A stretch of DNA of 64,000 bases from Sanderia malayensis (taxonomy: Eukaryota > Cnidaria > Scyphozoa > Semaeostomeae > Pelagiidae). Within the stretch, counting starts at the first letter, position 1, and every line of letters starts with the position of its first letter. The translations under genes were made by a program, and so were the position numbers. Location: NCBI GenBank assembly GCA_013076295.1, contig RQOL01000882.1, positions 1,116,001-1,180,000 of the forward strand, written 5' to 3'. A model generated the notes under the pieces. That model did no database searches, was not told the DNA's origin, and saw nothing but the letters and a program-made list of their open reading frames with translations. This document shows, one piece after another, positions 33,701 through 45,075 of the stretch.

Positions 33701-36700
33701 ACCTGATGGCTGGACGAAGCTGCCTGTGCGCCTCATTCAAATCGACTCTGGTATGACGGAGAACATTTGGGGCCTGGGCGCTAGGAACATACCGTATTTA
33801 TTGGAGATTGACAACGCCCTCACGCAGGTCAACGGCACATTGCATCACGTCAGTGCCGGGGAATCTGGGGTCTGGGGAATAGGATTGCTGGGAAATATCT
33901 TCTTAAGAATGGGTGTGACGGAGGAGGTTCCCAGAGGTAAAAATAATTATGATTTGTTGAATTAAACAGTTATTTCACTCGATTCTGGTCAGCATAGAAG
34001 ACTCCTTCAACAACTCAAACAACTGTCTTTACTTTCACTCGATTCTGATCAGCATAGAAGACTCCTTCAACAACTCAAACAACTGTCTCTACTTTGACTC
34101 CATTCTGATAACCATAGAAGACTCCTTTAGCAACTCAAACAACTCTCTCTACTTTGAATCGAATATGAACAGCGTAGAGGACTCCATCAACAACTCAAAC
34201 ATAACTCTGTTATTTTCTCAAGCTTTCTCTGTTTTCATTTCAGGCGTGTACTGGGAGAAAGTCAGAGGGAATCTGAAGCAAATCGACTCTGGTCCCCTTG
34301 GTATTGTTTGGGGGGTGAACAGATATGACAGGGTTTTCTGCAGAATTGGAATAAAGTATGTTGCTTCATTGTTTTATCATTCATAGTATATAATTTTGCA
34401 TTATATACTTACCCCCTGGAAATGTATCATTTCTTATTGTTTGTCAACGGACTAAATGGACCTTTCAGGGTTACCAGTATAAGACAACATAGTCAGACAC
34501 TTTACCTCCTGGAAATATATCATTTTGTATGGTTTATCAATGGACTAAATGGACCTTCCAGGGGTAACAGTATGAGACAAAATAATCAGACACTCGACCT
34601 TCTGGAAATATATCATTTCATATACAGTCAACTCTGTCTAATTCGAACACCCTGGGGAAACGTGAAAATGCTTGAATTACAAAAAGTTCGAATTATAGAG
34701 GTTTGGCTTATAAGAATTGGTTCATTAGTGATCCTTGAAGGGACAGAGAATTTCGTTCGAATTAGATAGAGTTCGAATAACACGAGTTCGAACTCTGCAG
34801 ATTTGACAGTATAATTTATCAATAACTCCAATTCCATCAGGCTTCATCTAATTTTTGCCCATCAATGTTTCCTCCGCAGCGCACAGAACCTCGCAGGTAC
34901 CGGCTGGCGACCAATTGCAGGCGAATTGAAGTACATTTCGTGCGGTTCCTTTGGATGCTGGGGAGTGGATAAGCAAGGTACAATCTTCTTTCGCAAGGAG
35001 GTCACCTCTGCCAACCCTCAAGGCACTGAGTGGATCGTTGTTCGTGGAAGTTTGAGAATGGTCGAAAGCGGGCCACATGGTGAGTTTTGTTATATGCTTG
35101 ACCCCCCTGAAGTTACAATGTTTTCTATCCTTTATCGATGGACTAAGTGAACCTTCTAGGGGTGGTAGTATGAGACAATTTAGTCAGACGCGTTACTTCC
35201 TGGAAATATGTCATGTTGTACTGTTTATCAATGGACTAAATGGACATTCTAGGGGTGACAGTGCGAGACAATAATGTCAGACACTTTACCCCAGGGAAAA
35301 ATATAGTTTGATATTGTTTATTATTGTACCAAGTGGAGCTGTCAGGGGGTGGAATGTGCGTTCAAAGATATTGAGTTGTCCAGGAATATATTTTTTCGGA
35401 TTATTAGTGAAGGGTCAACAAATTTTACTCTTCGAAGTAGCATTTCAGCAACCATGCGAAGGAGCATTTTTATCACCCTGCGAAGGAGCAATTGAACCTG
35501 GCTGCATTGACGTCATAATTATGATAATGCATGATTGATTTTTATCCAATCAGGAACAACAGTTGGTATTAGAGAATCGGAAGAAGGAATTCAAGATGTC
35601 CTCTACAGAGCAGGAGTCACACTCGATAAGCCGGAGGGAACCCATTGGCTGAAAATGGACGTAAAGCTGTCTCACGTGACCGTGGGACGGCGAGGCATCA
35701 TGGGAATTATGCACGATGGCTCTGTAGTCGTTCACAAAGGTGCGTATATGGTTCTCGTGACTTCGGCCACGTTATCACGTCGAGTTATGCACATGTATAT
35801 TTCATCTTTTGATTCGATTATGAATTTTGTATGAATTAGTATATGAAGGGCAGTTCTTAGAGCGATGGTTAATGAAACAGTCCAACAAGGGACCAGTTGT
35901 TTAGTTTGCTATATACAGTGAAGTTCGTTGTATGAGGGTTAATTGTATACTACGAAGCAGTTCAACCAGGGACAAGATGTTTAGTTTGCTATATACAGTG
36001 AAGTTCGTTGTATGAGGGTTAATTGTATACTACGAAGCAGTTCAACAAGGGACCAGATGTTTAGTTTGCTATATACAGTGAAGTTCGTTATATGAGGGTG
36101 AATTGTATACTATGAAGCAGTTCAACAAAGGGACCAGATGTTTAGTTTGCTATATATGACAGTTTTTTATCTTGATAGCAGATATAAGTTAAATTAAAGT
36201 TAAATTGTTTATCTTTTTTTATTGCAGGCCTTACAGTGGAGAACCAAGCTATGTTTGTTTCGGACATGGATGGAGATCTTCCATCTACGCAGGCTGCACC
36301 GCTGGACAGCAACCAAAACAATCCCACAATGCAACCAGCACAAACACGCCCGACAAAGCCTCCCAAACCCACAACAGTACCACCAAGAACTGTGCCACCC
36401 AGTCAATCAACACCAGGTGCGGGGCAGCCTAATGCCAACACCAAACAACAGTCTTCTGGTATTGCTGCGAAGGCGCAAGATAGTGACCCGATGGGCAAGA
36501 TTTCACCGGAAATGGCTAGTACCATTATGAGCATGATCAAGCAGCATGGCGATAAGTTCGAGGCTTTGCACAAGCAAGCCGCTGCGCAGCAATTGCCACG
36601 CAACGCGTCAGTTGCCGAGGGCAACAAAGACGTAGCCTCGTTCAACAAGATGCAAAACGGATCGGTGTTGGATGGCGTGACGTCATTGACTGATAAGGTT

Positions 36701-39700
36701 GCTGCGCAGCCGCAACCGCCCGTTGCTGGGAAGGAGAGCAAGCCGTCTGACAAAGGTCAGAATGCGAACACGACTGTTGGACAGAATACTCCAACCCAGC
36801 CTGCTAAGAATGCTCCACAGCCTCCCAAGAATCCATCGCCAACTCAACCTGCCTCTGCTCCTCCCCAGGTAGCTCAAAATGCGTCTCCGCAAGTCAACAA
36901 GCTCCCAGTTTTAGTCGACGAGAAGTCTCCTCCTGCGCAAGTTGAGGCTCCGCCCGGGAATAAGAATGGAAATAAAGCCCAGCCTCCCGTGGATAACAAA
37001 AACGCACCTTCGCAGGCGTCAGTGCCTTCGCAGTCACTGCCACCGCAAGCGACAAAAGCAACTAGCGAGAATATAGGTAAACCTGCCGTAACTGCACCCC
37101 CGCAGCCGAATCAAGCTTCGGCGCAGGGGCCAAATGCCCAACAGCAACAAATGCAGCCTACGAAAGTGCCTCCGCAAGGGTCGGTCAAGCCGAATGCTTT
37201 GGAACCTCCTCCGCAGAAGCAGCCCGTTCAGAAACTTCCTCCTTCGACGTCCCAACAACTCAATGATGCGAAACTACCCGGAATGGGCCTGGCTGAACAA
37301 CTGCAGCAACCAAAGCTACAATCTGAACAACAGCAACAACTAAAACCCCTAGGTCAACAACTACAACAACCGAAGCCACTAGCCGAACAACTACAACAAC
37401 CGAAGCCACTAGCTGAACAACTACAACAACCGAAGCCATCAGCCGAACAACTACAAAAACCGAAGCCACTAGCCGAACAACTACAACAACCGAAGCCACT
37501 AGCTGAACAACTACAACAACCGAGGCCATCAGCCGAACAACTACAACAACCGAAGCCATTAGCCGAACAACCACAACAACCGAAGCCATTAGCCGAACAA
37601 CCACAACAACCGAAGCCACTAGCCGAACAACCACAACAACCGAAGCCCCTAGCTGAACAACTACAACAACCGAAGCCATTAGCCGAACAACTACAACAAC
37701 CGAAGCTGACAGACAAGCCCGGTGCTTTGCTACAGCAACCGTCGCCTGGTAACATGCACCAGCAGGCAGCAGTAGAAGGGGGCCTGTCGTCATCAGCTGC
37801 AAAACCTACATTCCCGCCAACACAGCCTCGTTCCAACGCAGCTCCACAGCTGGCCACGGCCACGAGGCCGGAGAATATGCATTACGTTGTTCAGCCCACT
37901 GCTGTGACGTCAATGAAAACGACGCCGTTTGAGTTTTTCAAGAATAAACCTAATCAAGCTCTAAAGAATTTCCAAGCAAATTCAAATGCCAATGACGACA
38001 TGTAAGTATACATACAACATGCTATGTGTGCTATGCACTATGCAATGCTATGTGCTATACGCTACAGTCAACTCTGTCTAATTCGAACACCCTGGGAAGC
38101 GTGAAAATGTTCGAATTACAAAAAGTTCGAATTATAGAGGCTTGTTTTATAAGAGTTGGTTCATTAGTTATCCTTGAAGGGACGGAGAAATTCGTTCGGA
38201 TTAGATTGAGTTCGAATTACAGGAGCTCGAACTATGCAGGTTTTACTGTAGGTGACAAATATGGTTAGGTGCTAGTACGCATGTTATGATTCGCTACTTA
38301 ATTAAAGTGCTCATTGGGAAAATGCTATGAACCAGAGATTTATTTTGCCTTATAATTTAGTCCAAACACTGAGACGATGACCTTATTGGCTCCTTAATTA
38401 TGATAATTTACTATAATTAATTATTATATTTATGATAATTTATTACATTTAATTATCATGATTATGATAATTCATTACAGCTAATTATTATGACAATGAT
38501 AATTTATTATAGTTGATCATTATAATTGTGATAATTTATTCTTTTTTGTTGAAAGGCTTGGTCTGTTGGAAAGAAAACACATGAATGATGCCATGTCAGG
38601 CGAGCTGAATTTCGTGAAAGGCCCAAGTCAACGAGCCACCCCGAAGCCAATCAGAACTGCACCGGTAACCAAGGTACCGTGACACCCATCTTTGGACTAC
38701 CTTTCTCATTGTATCAAGCGGGAATCGTTTTACAAGACGGGGGTCGCTAAACGATGTGCGAGATTATATGATTTCACATTAATGGACCTCAGAGGGGTTA
38801 TAGTATGGAACAACATAGTCAGACACTTTACCTCCTGGAAATATGTCATTTTGCATTGTTTATCAGTGGACTAGATGGACCTTCTAGGATGACAGTATGA
38901 GACAATACGTCAGACACCTACCCCCTGGAAATATACCATTTTGAGTTGTTTATCAATGTACTAAATGGACCTTCCAGGGGTGACAGTATGAGACAATATA
39001 GTCAGACACTTTACCTCCTGGAAATATTTCATTTCGAGTTGCTTAGCAGTGGACTAGATTGACCTTCCAGGGTTGACATGCTATCTTTAAACACATTTAT
39101 GTGATAATACATTACTTATTCATTCGATTGCGCAATAACTCCCACTGTTTCTTTCAGGCGGTCACTGTCTCTTACGATTTGACGAGGTCGTGTTGCGCAA
39201 TCCCCGATAGTGTCTGTCCCATTCCCCGTGACTGCACTGGCTACATCGAATGCAAGGGCTACAAGGGCTTCTACAAGGTTTGTGAACGCGGTAAGATGTT
39301 CCATCCATTCAAAAACATCTGCGATTTCCCAAGAAATGTCGACTGCGAAAACATCAAAGGTAAATAATTAAATAATAAATAATTTACAATTGTTGATTAA
39401 TGATTTCGTTTTTCTTTGCATTTGGTCTTCGTATTGTTGGTTTAAGAATTTCTAGCTCTTCATTCGGCAGTCTTCAATTAGCAACCTTCATTCAGCAGTC
39501 TTCATTTGGCAACCTTCATTTAGCATTCCTCATTCTTCTTCATTCATTTTCGTTTTAATTGATTTAAGGAGAGTTGCCCTTCAACAAATTGATTTTCAAG
39601 GGGCCCTCCGATAAAAACATTAATTATAATATAAGATAAAAAGTAAAAAGCCATTAATTAATTTAGAATATAAAACCTTATTTACAATATTAAACTTTAT

Positions 39701-42700
39701 TTACAATTATATTTTGAAATTAAAGAAAACATCAAATAGAGAGAAAATAGTTTTTAAATAGTTTTCTTGAAACTATACAGAGAGGTTGCCTGCTTTGACT
39801 CGGCTGACAGGCTATTCCATAGTTTAGCACCTCTATATGAGAAACATCTCTGGCCATTTGCTGACCTTTTCATCGGTAACCTCAGATCGGTCCCCGTTCA
39901 GCCATCTTCTTTAGCACTCTTCATTCAGCAATCTTCATTCAGCAGTCTTTATTCAGCAGTCTTCACTCAACCATCTTTTTTCAGACATCTTCTTTTAGCA
40001 GTCTTCATTTAGCAGTCTTCATTCAGCAGTCTTCATTCCGTTACTTCTTCTCTCTCTCATCTACGCATGTGATTCTGCAATAACATTCTTCATTTTTTCA
40101 CAGTCGGTGGCTCGGCAACCGCACGTGATCTAAGAGACAATGAATTAGTAGCCACGGAAGAACGTCCCTCCCAAGATAATCGTGAGTTCATACAAACTAC
40201 TTTACCTCCCACACCAATTACAATTAGCATTGTTTATCAATGGGTCATACAGATCTTCAAGGGGTGATAGTATAGGACAATATTGTTTAACACTGTGCTT
40301 TCTGGAAATATGTCATTTAGCATTGTTTATCAATGGACTAAATGGATATTACAGGTTTAGGAGTATGAGACAATATATTCAAACACTTTACCCCCTGGAA
40401 ATATATCATTTTGTATTGTTTATCAATGGAGTAAATTGGCCTTTCAGGGATGATTGAATCTCCTTTCTTCAATCTGAACATTTTATACCTTTTCTCCAGT
40501 TGCAAAATTGAAAGATCATGAACAACAACAACAACAACCATTGGAACAGCAACAACAACACGAAGACAAACTCCCTGACACGTTCTTCTTTGATGAAGTG
40601 CCTCCTTCACAGCATGACGCTGCGCCAACTGTAAATGCCAATCCTGACCAGAAAGTGGCTGAACAAATTGCTCAACCGAGGATATCAACACCAGGTGGAG
40701 GTTGGTTACTTATTTTGAGATTGGTTTTCTCAGCATCTAGTCCCTTTTTGAACTGCTTCATAGTATACAATTCACCCTCATATAATGAACTTCACTGTAT
40801 ATAGCAAACTAAATATATGGTCTCTTTTTGAACTGCTTCATAGTATACAATTAACCCTCATATAGCAAACTTCACTGCATATAGCAAGTACTCCATAGTA
40901 TACAATTAATCTTCATATAGCAAACGTTTTGTTTATTGCAAACCAAAGATTTGAATTTGAATGCAATGTTTTCTTTGCAGACAATGCTGGCGTGCTGCGG
41001 GAGGTCTGGTTTGGGCTCGGTCTCAGTCCCCATCTGCAAGATTTGATAAAGAATCCAAGATTTCCAGAAAATCCTGACGAGTACCTCGTGTTGGACAAAT
41101 TTGAGGCACCGCCCAATGCCGGAGATGGCTATGGACAGCGACTATCCACTTACTTCAAGGTAAATTTGTGTCCCTAATTATATATGTTATATGTCGTTTT
41201 ATATTTTCCATAATTTTAAATTTCTCCTATTTTAAGCGAATTTTTCTGTATATGTAGCAAACTAGATATATGGTGCCTCTTTGAATTGCTTCATAGTACA
41301 CAGTTAACCCTAATATAACGAACTTCACTGTATATAGCAAAACTAAACATCTGGTCCCTTGTCGAACTGCTTCATAGTATACAATTCACCCTCATAAAAC
41401 AACCTTTACTGCATAGTAAACTAAACATTTCGTCCCTTGCTGAACTGCTTCATGGTATACAATTGACCCTCATACAACAAATGTCACTGTATATAGCAAA
41501 CTAAACATCTGGTCCCTTTTTGAACTGCTTCATAGTATACAACCAACCTTCCACTTGCTTCTGTTTATCCAAAGCCCGACTGGACATGAATCAATGTTTA
41601 CTGTTTTTCCATTTAGGCCCCCGAAACGGGTAACTATGTTTTCACGATGGCCTGTGACAACGAATGCGAGCTGTGGGTGAGCTCGGACACGGACGAATTG
41701 AAATCGAAGATGTTTATGGAGTTGAAAGGTGGACACTACACGTCATTCCGACAATGGGACAAGTGAGTATTGTTTACAATTTATGTACATCCCCTGGTTG
41801 TTGCAACGTCTCAGTGACAGCCATGCGTGAAGTTCTTTTTGTCGCGGGGGTATTATGACATGTTAGGATAATGTAGGTATTGTTATTGTGAAGTCGTGAT
41901 TCAGTGAACCTTGGAAGAAAACAAGAATTGTTTTATCTGAAAAGTTGGTTGAGCGTTCCAAGAAGCAGTTCAATAAAGGACCAGATTTCAGTTCATCATA
42001 CGAGGGTGAATTGTATACTATGAAGCAGTTCAACAAGGAACCAGATGTTTAGTTTGCTATATGCAGTGAAGTTTGCTATATGAGGGTTAATTGTACTATG
42101 AAGCACTTCAACAAGTGACCAGACGTTTAGGGCCTGTTTACATGGAAACCGATATATCGGCTAGGCGAGTTATCTCGCTTGGCCGATATATCTGCAGGCC
42201 ATGGATTTCAAAATTCAAAAAAAGATTAAAAACATTTTTATTAACAACGAGTCTTTGGAATTTTTATAGTTAGCAGAATTGTTTTGTTGTTCACTGTTGA
42301 GCAAACAGCCAACAATTTCATATTCGGTAATCATTTCGGTACTTCACTGTGATAAAAAATCCTCTTTTTCAGGTACCCTAACGAGCAGAGCTCTCGACCC
42401 ATCCATATGGAGCAAGATAAGTTCTATTTCATCGAGTCCTTCATGAAGGAAGGCACTGGAGGAGACAACCTATCCATCGGCGTTCGATTACCAGACGGGT
42501 CGAAGGAGATGCCAGTTTCGAACCACCTATTTTTAATACCAGGTGGGTGGCGACCATATTTCTTTCCTCTTTTCTTCTCCATGTTTCTTCTGTCTTTTTT
42601 GCTCCAATTTGTCAATACCTCTTTCTGTTCAAATTATCAAAGCTATTTCATTTTATTCTTTCATCTTTTTTCTTTGTATTTTGTATTAAATAAGTTTTTT

Positions 42701-43290
42701 CTTTCCTTTTCATTACTTTTCTTTGCTTTTACTTGGGGGTTATGGGGGCTTTTACTCGAAGTGGTTTTTGCTGAGGGGGAGCTTAATCAAAGAATCGCCG
42801 TAAATTCTTCAATTGGATGGCAATATATAAACACAGAAAGCTATTTGAAGTTGTCTCACGGAAAAGTTTGACCTACAATGCAATTCAATCACGACAATGT
42901 AAACTCGAGCCATTTTGGGCTTATGTTGCATGTGTTGTATGCATAATGAGCTTCGTGTAATGACCCCGGTGCCATTTCCAGATCAAAGGCGGTTACAGCT
43001 ATTTATTATAGAAAATGACGGGGGTAACATATTAATGTAAGTGAGGCCACAGTCTCTCGTAACAAGTCCGATTTGTTTCAGTTAACGCTCGACTGAAACC
43101 GGTCGTGAAACAGAGTAAGAAGACCGAACCCGGTATGAAGTTCACGCAGATTCCCGGCAACCAGCCTCGCTTCGGCCCGGTCGTCAATAATTTACCGATG
43201 TCGGAAAATTACCTCGACGAACCTGAGCGGGCGCCAAATTTTGAAACCGACACAGATATTTTTAACAGCAGAAAAAGGACATCTGTTTAA
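30786..43290 (+). CDS. Secreted CAP-tectonin-Pro/Gln-CBM14-PA14 mosaic protein
   Basis: Sixteen exons: 30786-30891, 31349-31393, 31788-32480, 33688-33936, 34244-34355, 34880-35079, 35554-35739, 36228-38001, 38556-38673, 39158-39359, 40104-40181, 40500-40700, 40981-41159, 41617-41762, 42373-42542, 43082-43290 (TAA). Phases agree throughout; about 1555 residues. The N-terminal hydrophobic stretch (FILAILFLLV) is a signal peptide. Exon 3 holds a CAP/SCP domain (CLVAHNPDR, GENIAW, YTQMAWW) and a Cys-rich hinge. Exons 4-7 encode six tectonin repeats (residues ~282-530). Exon 8 is a Pro/Gln-rich linker with a decapeptide array. Exon 10 is a peritrophin-type chitin-binding domain (CTGYIECKGYKGFYKVC, ICDFPRNVDC). 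Exons 13-15 form a PA14-like domain (NYVFTMACDNECELWVSSD). A role in extracellular, possibly chitinous or glycan-rich, matrix is inferred. AATAAA signals lie near 43685 and 43716. An alternative is two or more adjacent genes, but no internal stop or start suggests it. Confidence 0.83.
30955..31172. repeat. 60-bp tandem repeat, intron 1 of the mosaic gene
   Basis: Three to four copies of a 60-bp unit with ACTCGATTCTGATCAGCATA and TTTAACAACTCAAACAACTG. The same unit recurs at 33970-34200 in another intron of this gene and was not seen elsewhere in the window. Confidence 0.92.
32647..32806. mobile_element. 160-bp hAT-like MITE with 8-bp target duplication
   Basis: Ends CAGTGGCGTAGCT and AGCTACGCCAGTG are inverted repeats (one mismatch near the tip). 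Flanks TGTTTCGA (32639-32646) and CGTTTCGA (32807-32814) match at 7 of 8 positions, the 8-bp duplication expected of hAT. The element interrupts an older repeat related to 18401-18615. It lies in intron 3 of the mosaic gene. Confidence 0.85.
32849..33224. mobile_element. 376-bp family-B-related MITE
   Basis: Ends CCGTAAATCCTCGAATTAGC and TTCGAGGATTTACGG are flanked by TA on both sides, with GGGGGCTTATTCGA words inside. It lies in intron 3 of the mosaic gene. Confidence 0.82.
33970..34205. repeat. 60-bp tandem repeat, intron 4 of the mosaic gene
   Basis: Four copies of the unit also found at 30955-31172, lying between two tectonin-coding exons. Confidence 0.92.
34405..34620. repeat. ~92-bp repeat (R92) in the mosaic gene
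   Basis: Units contain TACCCCCTGGAAATATATCA, TTGTTTATCAATGGACTAAA and TGGACCTTCCAGGGGTGACA. Further copies are at about 35090-35380, 38775-39085 and 40195-40455, all in introns of this gene. Confidence 0.85.
34625..34809. mobile_element. 185-bp pogo/Tigger-like MITE, copy 1
   Basis: CAGTCAACTCTGTCTAATTC at the left is mirrored by GTTCGAACTCTGCAGATTTG-ACAG at the right, with TA on both sides and internal TTCGAATTA words in both orientations. Its sister copy is at 38065-38248. Confidence 0.85.
35090..35380. repeat. R92 copies in the mosaic gene
   Basis: About three degenerate R92 units between the exons ending at 35079 and starting at 35554. Confidence 0.75.
35880..36162 (-). repeat. R80 array, reverse orientation, 3.5 units
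   Basis: The R80 unit reads as its reverse complement (GTTTAGTTTGCTATATACAG, GTTCGTTGTATGAGGGTTAA). It lies in the intron before the long Pro/Gln exon. Confidence 0.93.
37351..37710 (+). repeat. 30-bp coding repeat (decapeptide array)
   Basis: Twelve in-frame 30-bp units encode AEQLQQPKPL with variants (AEQPQQPKPL, AEQLQKPKPL, AEQLQQPRPS). Nucleotide identity is high even at third positions, so expansion is recent. It lies within the 1774-base Pro/Gln-rich exon. Confidence 0.97.
38065..38248. mobile_element. 184-bp pogo/Tigger-like MITE, copy 2
   Basis: Same ends and interior as 34625-34809 with scattered differences; TA on both flanks. It lies in the intron after the Pro/Gln exon. Confidence 0.83.
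38775..39085. repeat. R92 copies in the mosaic gene
   Basis: About three units containing CAGACACTTTACCTCCTGGA and CAATGTACTAAATGGACCTT, in the intron before the chitin-binding exon. Confidence 0.85.
39360..40103. other. Mosaic gene intron with AGTCTTCATTCAGC words
   Basis: Short repeats of TTCATTCAGCAGTC type occur at about 39455-39540 and 39900-40035. No exon is visible between. Confidence 0.7.
40195..40455. repeat. R92 copies in the mosaic gene
   Basis: About three degenerate units between the exons ending at 40181 and starting at 40500. Confidence 0.78.
40738..40930 (+). repeat. R80 copies, forward
   Basis: About 2.3 units in the intron before the first PA14 exon. Confidence 0.88.
41250..41545 (+). 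repeat. R80 copies, forward
   Basis: Three to four diverged units inside the intron between the first two PA14 exons. Confidence 0.88.
41950..42135 (-). repeat. R80 copies, reverse
   Basis: About two units in reverse orientation, in the next PA14 intron, only 400 bp from forward copies. Confidence 0.85.
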
Positions 43291-44289
43291 ACTGGTTAGG
43301 ACGTGATATAAATATATTAGTTATAGTTATATAAATAGTATATTAGTTTAAAACTTTTAAAACGTATGATAAAATATGTAAATTGCTCATTAGACTACAC
43401 GAATCCTTTGGGGGGAAATTCTGCAATTTCACCCCCCTCCTTCCCCCCAAAACAATGCTGTCCCAGATGCAGTATTGTGTATTTTCGTGGAGATAAAGCA
43501 ACTTGCAATATCGAAAGTTTTCTCATAGGAAAGAATAAGTATAATTCATTCGTTTAAAAAGTTTAAAATTTAATGCACACGAGATTGAATACTGTTTAAT
43601 TATAAAAATGATAACAGTTGTAAGTAAAGAAATTCCTCGTCATAAATATTTTTCTTTGCTAAAATATTTTTCTTTCTTTGCTAAATAAAGTAGGGTTTCT
43701 CAACCAAACATGTTGTAAATAAAACTTTGATACAATGAAATAGGCGTCGAAAATATTAATCATAAAAATTAAACATCAACTTTAAAATAATTATTTAGAA
43801 CTTATATTTAAACAGAAAGTTGCAAAGCGATATATTATTTCATCTTGTGTATTTCTCCTACATGCAGAGAAGGCTGAAAATGTGCAGGAAATTTTTGTCT
43901 GGGAAAATTCATCCATGAAATCTGTCGCTTTTCCAACCCTCTCACCAATTCAAAATAACACTAATAAATATTCATTTCGGGGAATGTTTAATGTATAATT
44001 AGTTTTTCAAAAAAAACAGTATTACCGTGTGAAAATTCGCCCGCAAAATCGAGGATACTTATTTTTATTATTTTTTTACGGGAGATGGCAGAGATTAGAC
44101 AGTTGGATTGAGTATTTGCAATCAAAACTGATATGGATCCGGGCTTCAAGTATTTTTCGCTTTTACTAATGTCTCCTAACAACAGTTATAATATGTGTGG
44201 GAAGAGATTTCTTGTACATTAAATTATTCATTTGAAATAGATCACTCTTGGCGAGTTTTTCGGAATACAATTTGGTAAACAGCGGGCTA

Positions 44290-45075
44290 CACGTTTTTTT
44301 TATAAGAAATCTGGCTCAAGGCCTAGTAGTAAAAGTTTCTTAATTTTTAGCCACATTTTAGTTCTAAAAGTTTCTTAAAAATTTCTTAATTTAATGAAAA
44401 ATGCTGCAGTGAAAAGGAAGAAAAAAACATGGATGTAGGAAAATACACTTTTTTTAGTAAGCAACTAGACTTTTTTCCAGCCCTGAAAGTTGCTTAAAAT
44501 TTTGGATATTTTAGCCCTCAAAGTTGCTTAAAAGTTGCTTAAATTGTTTGTATCCATAACAGCCTCTCCTGTCCCCAGGGTACCACTCCTAAGTTCGTGG
44601 GTCAAAATCATCAACTGTAACGCCTACAACACAAGACTTAAGAGACAGTAAGTGTAAACATGTTAGTCAAGAACTTCAACAGCACAGTGAACATTCGTGC
44701 CCAGTTTTAGCATTTTAAAATAAATGACGTTTGAATTCTTAGTTGCTAACAGTAGTTCAATTGAGCCCTCGAGTTGCTTAATGTTAGGGTTAGGGTCAAT
44801 CCAGCCCTAGTTGCTTATTGAGCGGTTGCTTATTAAAAAAAAGTGTATTAGTATTATAATAAAGAAAAAGCGTCATGTGGAGTCGACAATGTTATGCTTA
44901 GCACATAAAACACACTTACTATAGTTGATATTTGTTGAATCCGTAAAGGACAAACGTGTTTCTCCGAAATCTCTAATGTTTCTTAAATATTTCCTTGTAG
45001 TTCTAAAATTTTCTTAAATTTTTGGGCGTCTAGATCTAGGTTTTTTATAAACCGGTTTCTTATAAAAAATACGTG
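44290..45075. mobile_element. MITE, family C, split by an inserted family-A MITE
   Basis: Outer ends CACGTTTTTTTTATAAGAAA and TTTCTTATAAAAAATACGTG are flanked by TA. Without the 400-bp insert the element is about 385 bp. TTTCTTAA words recur throughout. A related element is at 46508-46833. Confidence 0.83.
44446..44845. mobile_element. 400-bp MITE, family A, copy 2
   Basis: Ends CACTTTTTTTAGTAAGCAAC and GTTGCTTATTAAAAAAAAGT-G form a good inverted repeat with TA on both flanks. The interior is about 95 percent like 3607-4004. It lies inside the family-C element at 44290-45075. Confidence 0.9.

Noticed and set aside
37260..37863. Long minus-strand frames rich in Val or in Cys/Gly opposite the Pro/Gln exon
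   Set aside because: Shadows of the 30-bp coding repeat; the plus-strand frame has splice borders and flanking domain exons that fit.
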